From the NCBI RefSeq assembly GCF_023065955.2, contig NW_026622997.1, forward strand, positions 7,922,001-7,986,000: DNA of 64,000 nt, given 5' to 3'. Below are positions 1 to 12,659 of the stretch, piece after piece. The DNA comes from Ursus arctos. Its lineage: Eukaryota > Chordata > Mammalia > Carnivora > Ursidae. Below the pieces are notes generated by a model. It ran no database searches, had not been told where the DNA came from, and saw only the letters and a list, made by a program, of their open reading frames with translations. The position numbers and the translations under genes were made by a program. Each line of letters begins with the position of its first letter. The stretch's first letter is position 1.

Positions 1-234
1 AGGAAATCCTTGAACCCTCCACTCAATTTTGCTGTAAACCTAAAATTAAAAAAATCAAATACAGTTTTTTTAAGAAAAGAAAGGGTGGGGGGAAATGTCA
101 AAATATAGAGGAGCTAGCATGGTATCGATGATGTTGCAGCGAGACTGTTAATAAACTACTTATCTCCCCTCCACACTCATTAATTTGATAGGAGCCCTTT
201 TTTCCATGATTGTACACTCATGTCGGTGGATGCT

Positions 235-465
235 ATTTAGCATAGGGGTTAAACTCACAGATTTGGAGTCAGACGAGCCTGGGTGTGAAGTCTGGCCTCG
301 CCACGTGGTTGCTGTCAGAATGATAGAGAAGCTGAGCTTCTCCAAGCTGCCGTTCCCTGTCTGTGAACCGAAGAGGCTGATAACTACCCCGTAAGGTGTT
401 GTGAGGATGAAAAAGGGTTCCGCAGTACGAAGTACAGAGTACGCACTTGATAAAAGGTTATTAGG
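235..465 (+). mobile_element. MIR
   Basis: TTAGCATAGGGGTTAAACTCACAGATTTGGAGTC followed by TTCCCTGTCTGTGAACC and GATAACTACC is the MIR core order. Confidence 0.7.
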
Positions 466-1600
466 ACTCTTCTTATAAAAGTACTGGATCTACAAATAAT
501 TGTACAGACCAAGTGAGCTGGAACAGGGAAGGCGGTGTTCCGTGGGCGTCAAACCACGTGAACGGTGTCTGACCCATAGCGCTCCGCAGTGACTGCTTTC
601 TTCGTCCTCTGATGTTGCGGTTAGCAGGTGCGTGTCATCCCGGGGACAGGAGAGGGCAGCTTCTGAGACCTAGAGAGGTGTTTCTCTAGCCAACCTGTCA
701 CCTTCTCATTGAGCAGGCAGTCCCCCCTGCTCCTCCCTGGGCCCTGAGGAGGAGGGACAGGCCGGGAACCTGTGCAGCACCCCAGTGGGCTGGCTCCCAG
801 CTTTCTCAAGGCCCCAGTGACCCCCGCAGAGGCGGGAGGAGGCAGAGGAAGAAGGAGCTCACTTGATGGAGTACCTGCCCACTGCCCAGAACTGTGGATA
901 TGACATCTCTCTTTGGCCTCGCGGCCACCCCAGAGAACTAGAAGTATCCCCTGTTTGACCAGGGAGGAGGCCGAAACATCAGAGGAACCACCGCGATTTC
1001 CCAGGCAGGAAACAGCAGGACAGGACCGGAGCCAGATTGTTCCTCACCTGCCCTAGAAATGTTGTTACAAATGGAGGTGAGGGCCTGTCCTCGGGGTATG
1101 TCAGTCAGGAATGTCATGGAAGCAGGAGGAATGAAGAGACGCTCATTTGCCAGGTGTAAATCATAACGTCACAGGAGGGGTAGAAGCTCTGAGGGCTAGC
1201 TGGGGGCCCAGGGACCACTTAAGACATTATTTCAAGGGAAAAGGTTTTCAGATGCCAAGCATCTACCATTGTTCTACAAACTAGGGACTGCTCTCCATAA
1301 TATAAAGAGTTGTGGGGTTTTTTGTTTCTTTTCCTGTTTTTCATGAATTATGCATATCGTCAGGCAAAACTTCTTGTTTACTAGTAGGCCTTTCCAAGAA
1401 AAAACAACAAAAACAGCAGAGCACCAGAAAAGGAGGCCCACAGATTATGAGAGCTAGAAGACCCCTCAGATCCCATCTAATGCAGACCACCTCTTTCAAG
1501 GACAAGGGCACCGAGGTCCAGAGGGAGGCAGGACGAGTCCCAGGTCTCTGCGGCCCCTCTGACCCCCCCTTGCTCATTCTCCGTGCTGTTTGTCTTGCAG
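466..1600. other. BPHL intron sequence upstream of 1601
   Basis: Unique-looking intronic DNA. No exon, RNA gene or clear repeat was recognised; the short frames are not conserved proteins. Confidence 0.6.
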
Positions 1601-1724
1601 GGAATATCTGTCGGCACTTGCTGCTGCTCGTTCAGTGCCCCACCTTAATCGTGCACGGGGAGAAGGATCCGCTGGTCCCACGGTTCCACGCCGACTTCAT
1701 ACACGAACACGTGAGAGGGTCGCG
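1601..1724 (+). CDS. BPHL: BPHL penultimate exon
   Basis: A 124-base internal exon that enters in phase 1, since the first base of its Gly codon comes from the preceding exon. It carries the strand and loop with the catalytic Asp. It is flanked by a pyrimidine-rich acceptor and a GTAAGT donor, with no frame damage. Confidence 0.93.
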
Positions 1725-4700
1725 GTAAGTGTAGTCTCTGCCTCAGAGCCTGAGGACCCACGGGCAGTGCGTGTGGAAGGAGCTGTGGAAGGAGGGGAAA
1801 CATTGGGGTGGGGATTTTTTTTTTTAAGATTTTATTTATTCATGAGAGACAGAGAGAGGGAGGCAGAGGCAGAGGGAGAAGCAGACTCTCCGCAGAGCAG
1901 GGAGCCCCATGTGGGGCTCGATCCCAGGACCCTGGGGTTCACCCCCGAGCCGAAGGCAGACACTTAACTGACTGAGCCACTCAGGCAGCCAGGGGGTTGG
2001 GGGTTTTTAGGGTGTTCCTCCCCTCCCCTCCTTTTTGCGAATGTCAGTAAGTAGTTCTGCTCTGTTTAGGGTACCGGGGAAACACGGAGCCAAGGAGCCA
2101 GGATTTGTGGGTAATGGGGACCCCGAAGGAAAGGAATTCTTAGATGGACACCTTTGGTTGCCGCGAAGGCAAATGTACGAATAGGTACTAAGTTCCGTAA
2201 CACTGCAGACAGTTTCGATTTCTAGCCATCAGTGTTACCTAAAACAGTTTTATATAATTTGGAAATTTTCAGATGGGTTTATCATTGTAAAAGTACTATG
2301 GACCCAGAAAAGAAAATTTGTAAAATCACAAGAAGAAGACAAATTGCCTGCTGCTTGCCACCCATTAAAATACTTCTGCTATTAACATCTTTTTAAAGAT
2401 TTTATTTATTTATTGATTTGAGAAAGAGCACAGAGAGAGTGGAAAAAGAGAGCACACCAGCGTGGGGGGGAGGGGCGAAGGGTAGGAAGCAGACTCCCGC
2501 TGAGTCGGGAGCCTGGGATCAGGACCAGAGCAAAAGTCAGGACCCTCCACCGACTGAGCCACCCAGGCGCCCCCTGCTATTAGCAATTTTAATGTGTTTC
2601 TCCTTTCTAGTATTTTTTAAACATAAATATAATTATATTCTGTATTCAACTCTGAATTCTGTTTTTTTCCACTTAAAATTATGTTGTAAACTTCTCACGT
2701 TATTTCAGCCTTAAGTATGCACACATCAGATGGGAAGCCTGTTATTCAGAATCACAAAGTACCGACACACACCAAGCCATGTTGGTGGCTCACTCGATTA
2801 AACAGCAGATAGATACATGCTACTTGCTCTTCGCATTCTTGCTTCTGCCAAGCAGCCTTGGACATCGAAGAAGCTTATTATACATGTCAGCAGAAATTCT
2901 GTTCTTCAACCCCATGCGTTTTTGTATGGAATAGAAATGTATGTTTTAAATAGTTTGGCTGACGCAGGAGCCAGCTTTTGGTGGTACTTATATCAAGATG
3001 AAAATTTAAAGTCGAATAAATTTAGTCTTTCTTCTCCATGAGTGGATGAGAACCCTGAAGGAGAAAGTCAGGTGTGACTGAGGGATCGCGGCCTGATTTT
3101 TTTTTTCTTTTGTTTTAACAAACATGCCAGAGGATAAACATCCAAGGGAGCCTTGACCCCTTCAGAGATTGTGTGTTTATTCCAGAGATGCTGTCATTCT
3201 TCTGGACAGCTTTGGAATTCTTTTGAAATTGGCATTATTAATGACTTAAGAAAATCCTCCTCCCTTGTTCCCTCCCTTCCTCCTTCTCTCTTTCTCTTCC
3301 TGGCTGCCTCCTTCCTTTTCTCCTTTCCTTCCGTGAGCTGATTGCTGATGCCTGCCATGGGCCAGCACTGCCTGGTTAGTGCTGATCCCTGTCCTGAGAG
3401 CTCACACAGTCCAGCAGGGACACCAAACTCAGAAACAGTTCCACTACTGTTTTTTTAAATTCCAGTGAAGTTAACATACAGCGTTATATTAGTTTCAGGT
3501 ACACAGTATAGTGACTCAGCGATTCTATGTGTTACTCAGGGCTCATCATGATAACTGTCCTCTTAATCCCCATCACCTATTTTGCCCTCCCCCCCCCACC
3601 TCCCCTCTGCTAACCATCCGTTTGTTCTCTGGAGTTGAGAGTCTGCTTCTTGGTTTTTCTTTTTTTTTCTTTTTTTCCTTTGCTTCTTTCTTAAATTCCA
3701 CATAGGAGTGGAATCATATGGTATTTGTCTTTCTCTGACTGATGGATTTCACTTAGTATTATACTCTCTAGCTCCATCCATGTTGTTACAAATGGCAGGA
3801 TTCCATTCTTTCTTATGGTTGAGTAATATTTCTGTGTGTATACACACCACCTCTTCTTTATCCATGTATCTATCAGTGGACGCTTGGGCTGTTAGCATAA
3901 TTTGGCTATTGTAAATAATGCTCCTATAAACATAGAGGTGTGTGTATCCCTTTGAATTAGTGTTTTTGTATTCTTTGGGGTAAATACCCAGTAATGTGAT
4001 TACTGGATCGTAGGGTAGTTCCATTTTTAATTTGTTTGTTGAAACTTATCACAGAATAGTATGATTCCCAGAGTGGCTGCACCAGTTTGCGTTCCCACCA
4101 ACAGTGTAAGAAGGTTCCCCTTTCTCCGTCCTCTCCAACTCTTGTCTTGTGTTTTTGATTTTAGCCATTCTGACAGGTGTGAAGTAATATTTCCTTGTAG
4201 TTCCGACTTACATTTCCCTGATGATGAGTGATGTTGAGCACCTTTTCATGTCTGTTGGCCATCTGGGTGTCTTCTGTGGTGAAATACCTATGCATGTCTT
4301 CTTATTTTTTAATTGGATTATTTGGGGGTTTTTTTGGATGCTGAGTTTATAAGCTCTTTACATGTTTTGGATACTAGCCCTTTAACAGATATGTCATTTG
4401 CAAATATCTTCTCTCATTCTGTAGATTGTCTTTTAGTTTTATTGATTATTTCCTTTGCTGTGCAGAAGCTTCTTATTTTGATATCGTCCCAATAGTTTAT
4501 TTTTGCTTTTGTTTCCATTGCCTCAGAAGACATATCTAGAAAAAAGTTGCTACATCCAATGTCAGAGAAGTTACTGCCTGTGTTCTCTTCTAGGAGTTTT
4601 ATGGTTTCAGGCCTCACATGTAGGTTCTTAGTCCATTTCGAGTTTATCTTTGTGCATGGTATAAGCGATCCACTACTTAAAAAAAAAAAAAAGGTTTTAT

Positions 4701-7700
4701 TTATTTATTTGAGAGAGAGAGAGTGGAGAGGGAGAGAGAGAGCACACAGTGGGGCAGGGGGTGGGGGCAGAGGGAGAGGGAGAAGCAGGCTCCCCCCAGT
4801 AGGGAGCCCAATGCGCAGTTCGATCCCAGGACCCTGGGATCATGACCTGAGCTGAAGGCAGACGCTTCACCGACTGAGCCACCCAGGTGCCCCTACATTA
4901 CTTCTTAATCATACTATTCTGTGATAAGTTTCAACAAACAAATTAAAAGGAGAATTTTTAAATGTGGGGGACATGTTTTGTATTCTACAATACAATTATT
5001 GTCAGCCTGTATAATTTTTATATCCATATAGCATTTTATATCTTAAAAGGCATTTTACATACAATATCTCACTATACTTCACAGCAAACTTATGAAAAAA
5101 ATTATTGTCCCCATGTGTAGATGAGAAAATCAAGGTTGGGAGATCTTACGTAATCTTCCAAGGTTGCATTGCTAGTAAGTGACAAATCCTAGATGTGTTT
5201 CCCTCCTAAGATAGCACTTTCCCCCCACAGCACAGCTACTCTCATAAACATACTCTTATTTTAATATGATGGTAAGATGCCTGGATTATATACTTGCCAA
5301 CCTGGTTAATTGTCTTCTAGCTTCAGAAATGACAGGTTTTTGCACACTGACACTCATGATAAATGCAGTGTGTTCTCTTAGAGAGCCAGGTTCAATAAAG
5401 TCAGTCTGCAAGGAGGTTTAATTTAGGAATTCTGTTCCAAACCCATCTCCTAGCAACAGAATACATCAATATGGGAAAAAATAGCCCCTTCCCGTTCAGA
5501 TGTGAATTATTTAAGTAGACTTTTATGGAAGATCATTTTCTTCGAGCAGTATTCCTTGGAACAAATGAGTGGAAGGTGAAGTGTAATTGGCAATGATTGT
5601 CTTAAACTGGCTTGCTTTGTACACCTGCGAAAAGAGCCCTTTATGTTGGGCCTGAACCCACCTAGAACACAGGTGGTTTATTTCGGACCCCAGAAAAGGA
5701 AGGTGGATTCCTTGAGCACCGAAGTCGTACTGAGATTCAGCGCCGCAGGCCACGCTACAGAAAGCAAGACAGAGTGGCAGGTTTCCAGTGAACTTGGCAT
5801 TTCGTTACCTTGCCAGGTACATGTATAATTAAACTTAAGGATGCGGTCTATCCCGTCAAAGATTATACCAACAAATAGATAATCACGTATGAGACAAATG
5901 CCTTTCTGTCCTCAGAAGGAGGCCAAATGGAGGGTGGGGCTGTTCAGGCCTGCTGAACAGGCCTGTGTTAATTTGTCTCTCTTTTTTCTCTTTGTGAGGA
6001 ACAATGGTAGAGTCTCTAGGAAGCAAAGAGGCCTTAAGGATCATTCTAGGTCGGTGGTTTTAAAATTTGTTTTTTGGCAGCTGAACCCTTCCTCCTAACA
6101 AACTCTGATGCAGAGGCCCAAGACATAACACATAAAACAACAGCTACTCTGATTAGAGCGGGGGGGGGGGGGGGGGGTGTGCATAACTGCCCCTTTGATT
6201 CTCCTCGTCCTGCCCCAGCCCCCGTGCGTCCTCTGCTCATCCAGGCCTCCGTCCTCCACCGCAAAGCCCTGACGCTGCTCAGCACCTCCTTGGCTCGCGG
6301 GCGGCTTCTTGGCCGTCACCCTCAGGGCCGGCCCCCGCTCGCTTCCAGAGCATTTGCGTTGAGCAGAGGTTGACGCCCGTGAGACCTTTTGGGGTTGCGG
6401 TGGACAAGTCTCAGAAGAAGATGTGACTTCACAGCCGATGGAGCCGTGTGTGCTCACTGTGTGCACGGGTCAGCCAGCGCTACGGTAACAAATATCACAT
6501 GCTGGGCGGCTTTCACAGTAGAAACGTGTTCCCGCCGTGCTGGAGGCTAGAAGTCTGAGATCGAGCTATCGGCAGAGTTGATTTCTTCTTAGGCTTCTTT
6601 CCTTGGCTTATAAATAGTCCTCTTCTTATTCTTATAAGGACACCAGTCACATGGGATTAGGTCCCACCCATACGATCTCATTAATCACCTCTGTAAAGAT
6701 CTTATATCCCAATAAGGTCCCACTCGGAGGTGCTGGGGGTTAGGACTTCAACATATGGATTTCTGGGACATGCAGTTCCATGCATGAGCCATGTTTGTGT
6801 GGAGGTGCTCGGATCTCAGGAGTGGGAGGACCAGCGGAGACCAGGACCCGGGCTCCAGAGCCAGCTGCAGATGCCCAGCCCCGTGCCTGGAGTCCCTCCC
6901 CCCCGCCCTCCCCTCCACCCCTCCCGTTGCCTGGCCAAGTGTATTCATCCCTGCGGTAGCAGCTCAAACGTATCCTCCTCCTCCAGTTACACATTGTTTT
7001 GAGACTGCATGGTCCTTTTTAACAGTTGTGAGCATATGAATTTAATCTCCCTCCTGTTGAGCATGTCGACACCGGTCCCAGGATGTGGTCTAGTGCATTT
7101 TAAAGTGCTTAGTACACTTTGAAAGAAAGAGAACACGAGAGGCACACAGGGGCCATTGACCGGTGACTCAGTCCCAAAAAGTGTGGTGCGGAGTCCAGCT
7201 GCGTGCCCTGGGATCCGGGCCAGAGAGCCAGATCAGGTGGGAAAGAATGAGGGGTGAAGTCCATGTGTGCAAGGACGTGGCACCAAGGGTTCAGTGTGAA
7301 CTAACGGGGAGCGCTGGGAAATGGGGTCTTGCCGGGAGAGCAGGACTGGTACGTTGGGGTCCTGAGCAGCATTCACGGCGGTGGTTGAGAGCACGGGCAG
7401 GGACTCCGACGGCCCCGGGTTTGAGCGCTGGCACTGTCCCCAGTGCCCGTCTGCAGCGTGCATGTACTTCTGTACTTCTGTTCCCTTGTATGTAAGATGG
7501 GGATGATAACTATCATTGCAGAATATTTTTTTGAGGAATTAAGAGAGGAAGCATGTGTACATTTAAGATTTATTAAGAGCTCAGTACACGGTAGCTGCCA
7601 CTTCTGTGGCTGGAATGCTGGGGTGAGTGCAGGTGATCAGGGGTCCCTGGCGGCAGCCAGGGTGTTGCTTGATAGGAGGTCAATGGCAAGCTGCCCTCTG

Positions 7701-10700
7701 ACCCAACTTCCAGACCGTTGTCAGGATAGGTGTGTGGGGTATTAGGGTTCTCCAGAGAAACAGAACCAATAGGATTCACACAACAGACACACATGGACGC
7801 AGAGGTTGATTTATTTTACGAAATAAGGAATTGGCTCATGCAATTATGGAGGCTGAGAGGTCTGAGATCTTCAGTGGGCAAGCTGGAACATTAGCAAGTT
7901 AGAGACCCAAGCGAGCTGATGGTGTGGTTGCAGCGTGACTGAAGGCCTGAGAACCAGCAAGAGCCAGTGTTTCAGTGTGAGTCCAAAGGCAAGAAAAAGC
8001 TGATGTCCCAGTTTGAAGGCAGTCAGGCAGGAGGAATTCCCTCTTACCTCCTGAGGGAGGGTCAGCCTTTTTGTGCTATTCAGGCCTTCAACTGATTGGA
8101 TATGGCCCACCTATATCAGGGAGTACAGTCTGCCTCACTGAATTATAATGATTTGAATGTTAATCTCATCCAAAAAACGGCCCCACAGAAATGCCCAGAA
8201 CAATGTTTGAACAAATACCTGGGCATCCATGGCTCAGTCAGGTTTATGCACAAAACCAGCCATCACAGCGGGGAGGGCACAGGGATGGGCTATTCTCCAC
8301 AGAGGTCTTGGCCTATGGTAGGTTCACTGGAGGGTGTTCCAGTGGGCTGTTAGTCAGGGTACATGTGATTAGGCTGTCTGGGCAGTGGGCCGCGTGCCAG
8401 GAGTTCTCTGTCTGACTCATGGAAGGGAGGAAGGACCCCTCTCTGCAGCTTCGCGGGCTCCTCAAGTCTGGCCACCAGAGGTAAGATGGCCCCAGGCCTC
8501 CAGTGCAGGCCCGGAGGAGCTGAAATGAATTGACCTAGGTGACAAAGGTTCATGCTGCTGCCAAGGATTGTTTTCAGCTCTGTGGTAGAGTGAGTCAGGT
8601 TACTGGGGGCAGGTGGACCGTGCAGGAGGGATGGCCGCCATGGCTTCCATTTCTAGACCAACTCCAGCCTTGGGATGGGGGAGGGAAGATCTCCCTTCCC
8701 CTCTCCTAATTGCCCCAGGTGCCTTTTTCTCTACCTCTCCCCATCCCTTCCTCCTCCCAGTTACTGCTTCTAGTTCCGCATCGCAGGCTGCTTGCTGCTG
8801 TGGTCGAAGGGAAAGCAGTCAGCCCAAGACCCCCGCTTACAGTCAGCTTACAGGACGAACACCAAACAGGATAGCCTCGTCCTTGCAAAGCCGAGTCCTT
8901 TGTATTTGAGAGAGAGTGGCGTCTCGTCCTTTCTAGACAAACCTTACCTTACATTTTGTAAAATCTCTCCTGACAATCTTCCACTTGGAGTGGATTATGT
9001 TAGCCAAACGTCAATAAATTATGCTCCCAAGTCCGATCATTTCATTAATGATGCTGCCCCTAGTTAGAACCATTGGGAGGACTTCTGCATATTATCAAGT
9101 GTAACTCAAACAGAATAAGATAGTACACAACATTGATTGTTCACTGTGTGCCCAGAGATCGCATCCGATGGGCCTTAGGTGCGTTGTCTCGTTCTGTCTT
9201 CGGAATAATCCTGTGGGATAGGCGCTGCTACTTGTCCCCTGTTTCCGGATGAGAAAGTGTGACTTTGGGAGATGAACTGACTTGCCCGCATGGACCCCAC
9301 GTTGATTGACTGCATCCAGCCCATGCCCTTCACCCTGTGGTATCACCTCCAGTTACATTCAGCGGTGACTCAGAGCTCTCAGTGCAGGCAGAAGGCCGCA
9401 GCTTGGCCCTGTAGTCCCGCAGGTTTGGCAAGGCTTGCTTCTCCACACACAAGAATTAAAGGTGTCCATCTGGCAGGGGCGGACAGCCCAGAGGGGGTCC
9501 CTTCCTAGCTGTGGCGTTACTGGAAAAGCCCCCGCTGAGGCAGTTTGGTTTCTTTCTAATGCTTGAGACGTGCTTGCATTTGAGAGAAGGAACTTCTAGG
9601 AAGTCTACTTCCCTTTCCCAAACATCTGCTCGGCTCTCGGGCTGAGCGGGAGAGCCTGCTGGAGAGGACGCAGGCTTGGAGGCCGTGCTCTACACCCCTA
9701 TTTTACCAACTTGAAGGGGATTGTGGGCTACCTATTATTACCCTTTCCTTAGATGGGCTTTCTGAAAGGAGCAGAGAATGAAGATTATGTCTGTATGTAT
9801 GTATGTATTTAGAAAGAGTATGACTTGTGGGGGAAGGGGCAGAGGGAAAAAGGAGAAAGAAGATTCCTAGCAGGCTCCATGCCCAGTGTCAAGCCCAATG
9901 CAGGGCTCGATCTCACAACCCTGAGATCATGAGCTGAGCCAAAATCAAGAGTCGGACACTTAACGAACCGAGCCACCCAGGTACCTGGAGAATAAAGAAT
10001 TAAAAGGTGATGTTGTTGGCAGCCGGGTCTGGATGGCCTTGGAAGGAATGCCTGAAAGTGACCAGGCCTTCCTGTTGGCCACATGGCTGTCCAGTTGTCG
10101 TTGTGGAGGAGATCCAGGTACAAAGAACGAGCAGCCTACTTTGGTTTTCAATTAAAACAAAAATGCTCGCAGACTTGACTAGCAGCTTTACAGGTTCATA
10201 TGTCACTAGAATTTTATCACATCCAGAGTGAAAGACAAAATGCTACGGCACGTTACTTATGGTCTGCTTCTGTCTGTAGCCCTCACAGCTTAATCTGAAA
10301 GCTGTCGAGGGTTAGACTGAGGAAGGAAAGGTAGTATGGTGGGGCCAGCATGTTTGTCCTTGGCCACCTCATCTGTAAGGAGCATCCGAGAAGGACTCTT
10401 CCCAAGCAGAGGTCAGGTGACCACTGAATTTACATGGTGGGATCAGACACATTTTAGCTCCTCGAAAGATCTAGAATCAGATCTTTTTCTGAAGATGCCA
10501 TATGCAGGCAGGAACCTGCCCCGGGAAATAGGAGTTTGTTTTTGTCCCCTCAGAGGCCCCTGCATTTCCAGTAGCATCATGTGTCTGACGTTGGGGGACT
10601 TGCTACTGATTTTCCTGGAAAACGTGATTGTTTGAAAACCACCCTCCATGGAGCATGTGATGAGTTCCTTTTGTTATTTGGGTAAGAATCTACATCAGCA

Positions 10701-12659
10701 GTACTTTGCTCCGTTGCCCTGACAGCTATGTGTTTATGCTTGTCCAAGGGGCTGTTCCCAAAGAGGAACACATGATAGGTTAAGTATAGTGAATCCGGTG
10801 TCAGACCTCAAGGATAAGGATATACTAAGGACCTTGAAATGACCCCTAAAACGTATCAAGCAATTTTCTTTATAGCCCCATCCATCCATCCATCCATCCA
10901 TCCATCCATCCATCCATCCATCCACAGTCCAGTGCAGTTCTGAATGTAGATGCCTGAAAACAGGCTTCCCATATTTTTAATGAAGGGGACCTAGTTTTTA
11001 TTTCCCTAAGACCTAGAGATGACCATAGGAATAGTGCAGATAGACTGAGGCTAAAAAGAAAAGCAGCACAACTGGTGTCTCTCCTTCCTTGTTGGGAATC
11101 TGAGCAAATTGTAGAAATGGGGTAGGGCCTGTGATAACCAGTGTGGCTACCCACCGAGAGGACGTCCAACTTCGGCAGATCAGGGTCCCTCTGCCTCAGA
11201 GTTCAGCTTAGCACACATTAGGGGATGCAGTTTAGCCTAGACATGTCCGTCTGTGACCTCTCAGTCTCCTTGGCAGTTGCTTATTTTCTGCCTTCTAAAA
11301 ATGGAGGCCCTGAGTATCCCTGCAAGCCCTGCTCCTGGTGTGGGGCAAGGGGGGTCCTAATCTTTGGGGTTGGTGCTGCTGATCCTTTTGTTTCTGAACA
11401 GCATTAAAAGTGAATTTGGAGCGTGCTGGCTATTATTAATGGCATTATTAGCTTTCCCAAGGGCCTCAGAAAGATGCCAACAATATATCCTTCTTTCAAG
11501 TAGATTATCATGTGTATCTAGGTCCCCCTACCCCACACCCCACGTGGTTGAGTTTCAGGGGGCCCGACATTGTCCAAGGACAGCTCTATTCCCCAGCTCC
11601 TTTTCCCTACAAATCCTCCCTGAAGTTTTTAGAGCTCTCAACCCCCAGTTGTTGAAAGGTCAGAGAATTAGGCAGTGTAGTAACTGGCATTTTGCCCCCA
11701 ATAGGATCCTTTTAATGTCCAATTGTTATTATAGACGAAACAGCTTGAACTTGGGCCTAGATCCTAGAAGCTTTAACACTTGTATTATTTCTGCACTTTT
11801 ATAGCCAATACATAAAATGTAGAGCTCAAAGAAGACTGCCTATATTCAAGAAATTGCAAACCAGCCACATTTGACCAAAAGCTTATAAAGTCTTATGAGC
11901 AGAGTGAGGTTTGCCACAAGACATGTTGTGACAGCTGCAGAACAAAGGGTTGCTGAGGCAGCTCCAGCTGCCCTCCTGGTCCCCGGGAGCACTTACTTGT
12001 CCTTTGTCTGCTGGCTTCTAGTCACACTTCTTCAATCCTCCAAAAACGACAGGGTGATTTTGAACCTTAAATGACAGGCTGCTGGGGGCGTGATTTCTGA
12101 TTTGGGCTTTCCCTCTAGAATACTCCAGGAAGCTCACCTGTTCCAATCCAGTGGATTCTAGACATTTCGTATTTTTCTTGGCTTTCCAACCTTCTCTTAA
12201 AATCAACCTTGTTAAAATGGGTTGTTTTTTTCCCCTAGGTAATGACCAACTCACATCCCCCACTCTTAATCAGCTTTAAAGTCAAACCATTTGTTACACG
12301 ATACAGTTCCAAATTCCAAATACAGTGTGTGTGCTCTGTTAAGTCAACCCCCCGGTGGGTTGTAACCGTCCCAGGAAGCTCTCACCCTTAGTCTATATTC
12401 AGGGAAGGTTTATATTACATACCTTACATTTCTTCCCCAGTAGTCATCAGGGGGAAAAAAAAGGATGGGGCAGGTTTTCGCTTCAGATTTTCATGAAATG
12501 TTAGGAAGGGTAAGAGTTTTAAATGGTGTGCCATTAATCATAAACTTTTTTTTTTTTAGGTTGCACGTGATGCCAGAAGGCAAGCACAACCTGCATCTAC
12601 GTTTTGCAAATGAATTCAATAAGTTAGCAGAAGACTTCCTGCTGGAGAAATCCCCCTGA
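1601..12659 (+). CDS. BPHL: BPHL (valacyclovirase), last two coding exons
   Basis: BPHL is an alpha/beta-fold serine hydrolase that activates amino-acid ester prodrugs such as valacyclovir and is reported to be mitochondrial. Only the C-terminal part lies here: coding pieces 1601-1724 and 12560-12659, joined inside an Arg codon (CG|G). The joined product contains [21 protein letters not shown] and [12 protein letters not shown]. The Asp in GEKDP (codon 1666-1668) and the His in GKHN (12585-12587) are at the positions of the family's catalytic acid and base; the nucleophilic Ser is upstream of the window. Splice sites are canonical (TGTCTTGCAG at 1591-1600, GTAAGT at 1725, TTTTTTTAG before 12560). 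The stop is TGA at 12657-12659. The C-terminus reads FLLEKSP, a few residues longer than the human protein as I remember it. Identity is firm from sequence and from the TUBB2A neighbour. Confidence 0.95.
1817..1991 (-). mobile_element. SINEC (tRNA-Lys-derived CAN-SINE)
   Basis: T run, AAGATTTTATTTATTC, purine-rich middle, then CTGACTGAGCCACTCAGGCAGCC. Lies just inside the BPHL intron, about 90 bases past the donor. Confidence 0.85.
2390..2572 (-). mobile_element. SINEC
   Basis: Starts TTTTTAAAGATTTTATTTAT and ends CCACCCAGGCGCCC. Flanked by a target-site duplication CTGCTATTAACA / CTGCTATTAGCA. Confidence 0.9.
3439..4675 (-). mobile_element. L1 3' end, carnivore type, antisense
   Basis: Starts with a T-rich end and carries the antisense L1 landmarks ATCATATGGTATTTGTCTTTC, CTCCATCCATGTTGTTACAAATGGC and AGTGGCTGCACCAGTTTGC. 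The minus strand gives a decayed LINE frame reading [15 protein letters not shown] foreign-looking 42-base piece at 4025-4066 interrupts it. Confidence 0.8.
4025..4948. repeat. 42-base perfect inverted repeat
   Basis: 4025-4066 and 4907-4948 are exact reverse complements over 42 bases, separated by 840 bases that hold the L1 end and a SINE. The left arm replaces a short piece of the normal L1 text just before CAGAGTGGCTGCACC. Confidence 0.9.
4680..4893 (-). mobile_element. SINEC
   Basis: Minus-orientation copy ending ACTGAGCCACCCAGGTGCCCC, inserted between the L1 end and the second arm of the 42-base inverted repeat. Confidence 0.85.
5030..5215 (-). mobile_element. MIR
   Basis: CATTTTACATACAATATCTCAC, TATTGTCCCCATGTGTAGATGAG and GCTAGTAAGTGACAAATCC give a MIR in reverse orientation. 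Confidence 0.7.
5250..6480. other. BPHL intron, unique sequence
   Basis: No gene seen. Contains an 18-base G run at 6160-6177 that also marks a likely sequencing-difficult site. Confidence 0.5.
6480..6795. repeat. Dispersed mammalian repeat
   Basis: GGTAACAAATATCACATGCTGGGCGGC followed by CTGGAGGCTAGAAGTCTGAGATC, ATAAGGACACCAGTCACATGGGATTAGG and GGGGGTTAGGACTTCAACATATG is a familiar dispersed element; family not named. Confidence 0.65.
7370..7605 (+). mobile_element. MIR
   Basis: GGTGGTTGAGAGCACGGGCAG, TGTAAGATGGGGATGATAAC and GAGGAATTAAGAGAGG match the MIR layout. Confidence 0.65.
7738..8270 (-). repeat. Dispersed mammalian repeat (GGTTCTCCAGAGAAACAGAACC family)
   Basis: Starts GGTTCTCCAGAGAAACAGAACC and ends near CAAAACCAGCCATCACAG. 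Further copies are at 24408-24720 (same orientation) and 30737-31410 (opposite). I recognise the family as common in mammals but will not name it from memory. Confidence 0.7.
9130..9345 (-). mobile_element. MIR
   Basis: TTCACTGTGTGCCCAG, GTTGTCTCGTTCTG and CTGTTTCCGGATGAGAAAGTG follow a reversed MIR. Confidence 0.65.
9783..9985 (-). mobile_element. SINEC, diverged
   Basis: GTATGTATGTATTTAGAAAGAG at its tail side and ACCGAGCCACCCAGGTACC at its head. (ATGT)n replaces part of the usual AAAT tail. Confidence 0.75.
10878..10922. repeat. (TCCA)n microsatellite
   Basis: About 11 uninterrupted TCCA units; the minus-strand MDGW repeats are an artefact of this. Confidence 0.95.
12560..12659 (+). CDS. 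BPHL: BPHL last coding exon
   Basis: The acceptor is a long T run ending in AG at 12558-12559. The first base completes the split Arg codon, and the frame continues through the catalytic His to a TGA stop. Non-coding 3'UTR follows. Confidence 0.93.

Larger units (their letters stand above)
8271..12430. other. BPHL intron, mostly unique
   Basis: Apart from the MIR at 9130, the SINE at 9783 and the TCCA tract at 10878, no feature is supported. Open frames up to 146 codons occur but have no recognisable domain. Confidence 0.5.

Noticed and set aside
1312..1728. 138-codon frame running into the BPHL exon
   Set aside because: Only the last 41 codons are the exon; the rest is intron read-through upstream of a clear acceptor at 1599-1600.
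10734..11169. Minus-strand frames with repeated MDGW
   Set aside because: Produced by the (TCCA)n microsatellite.
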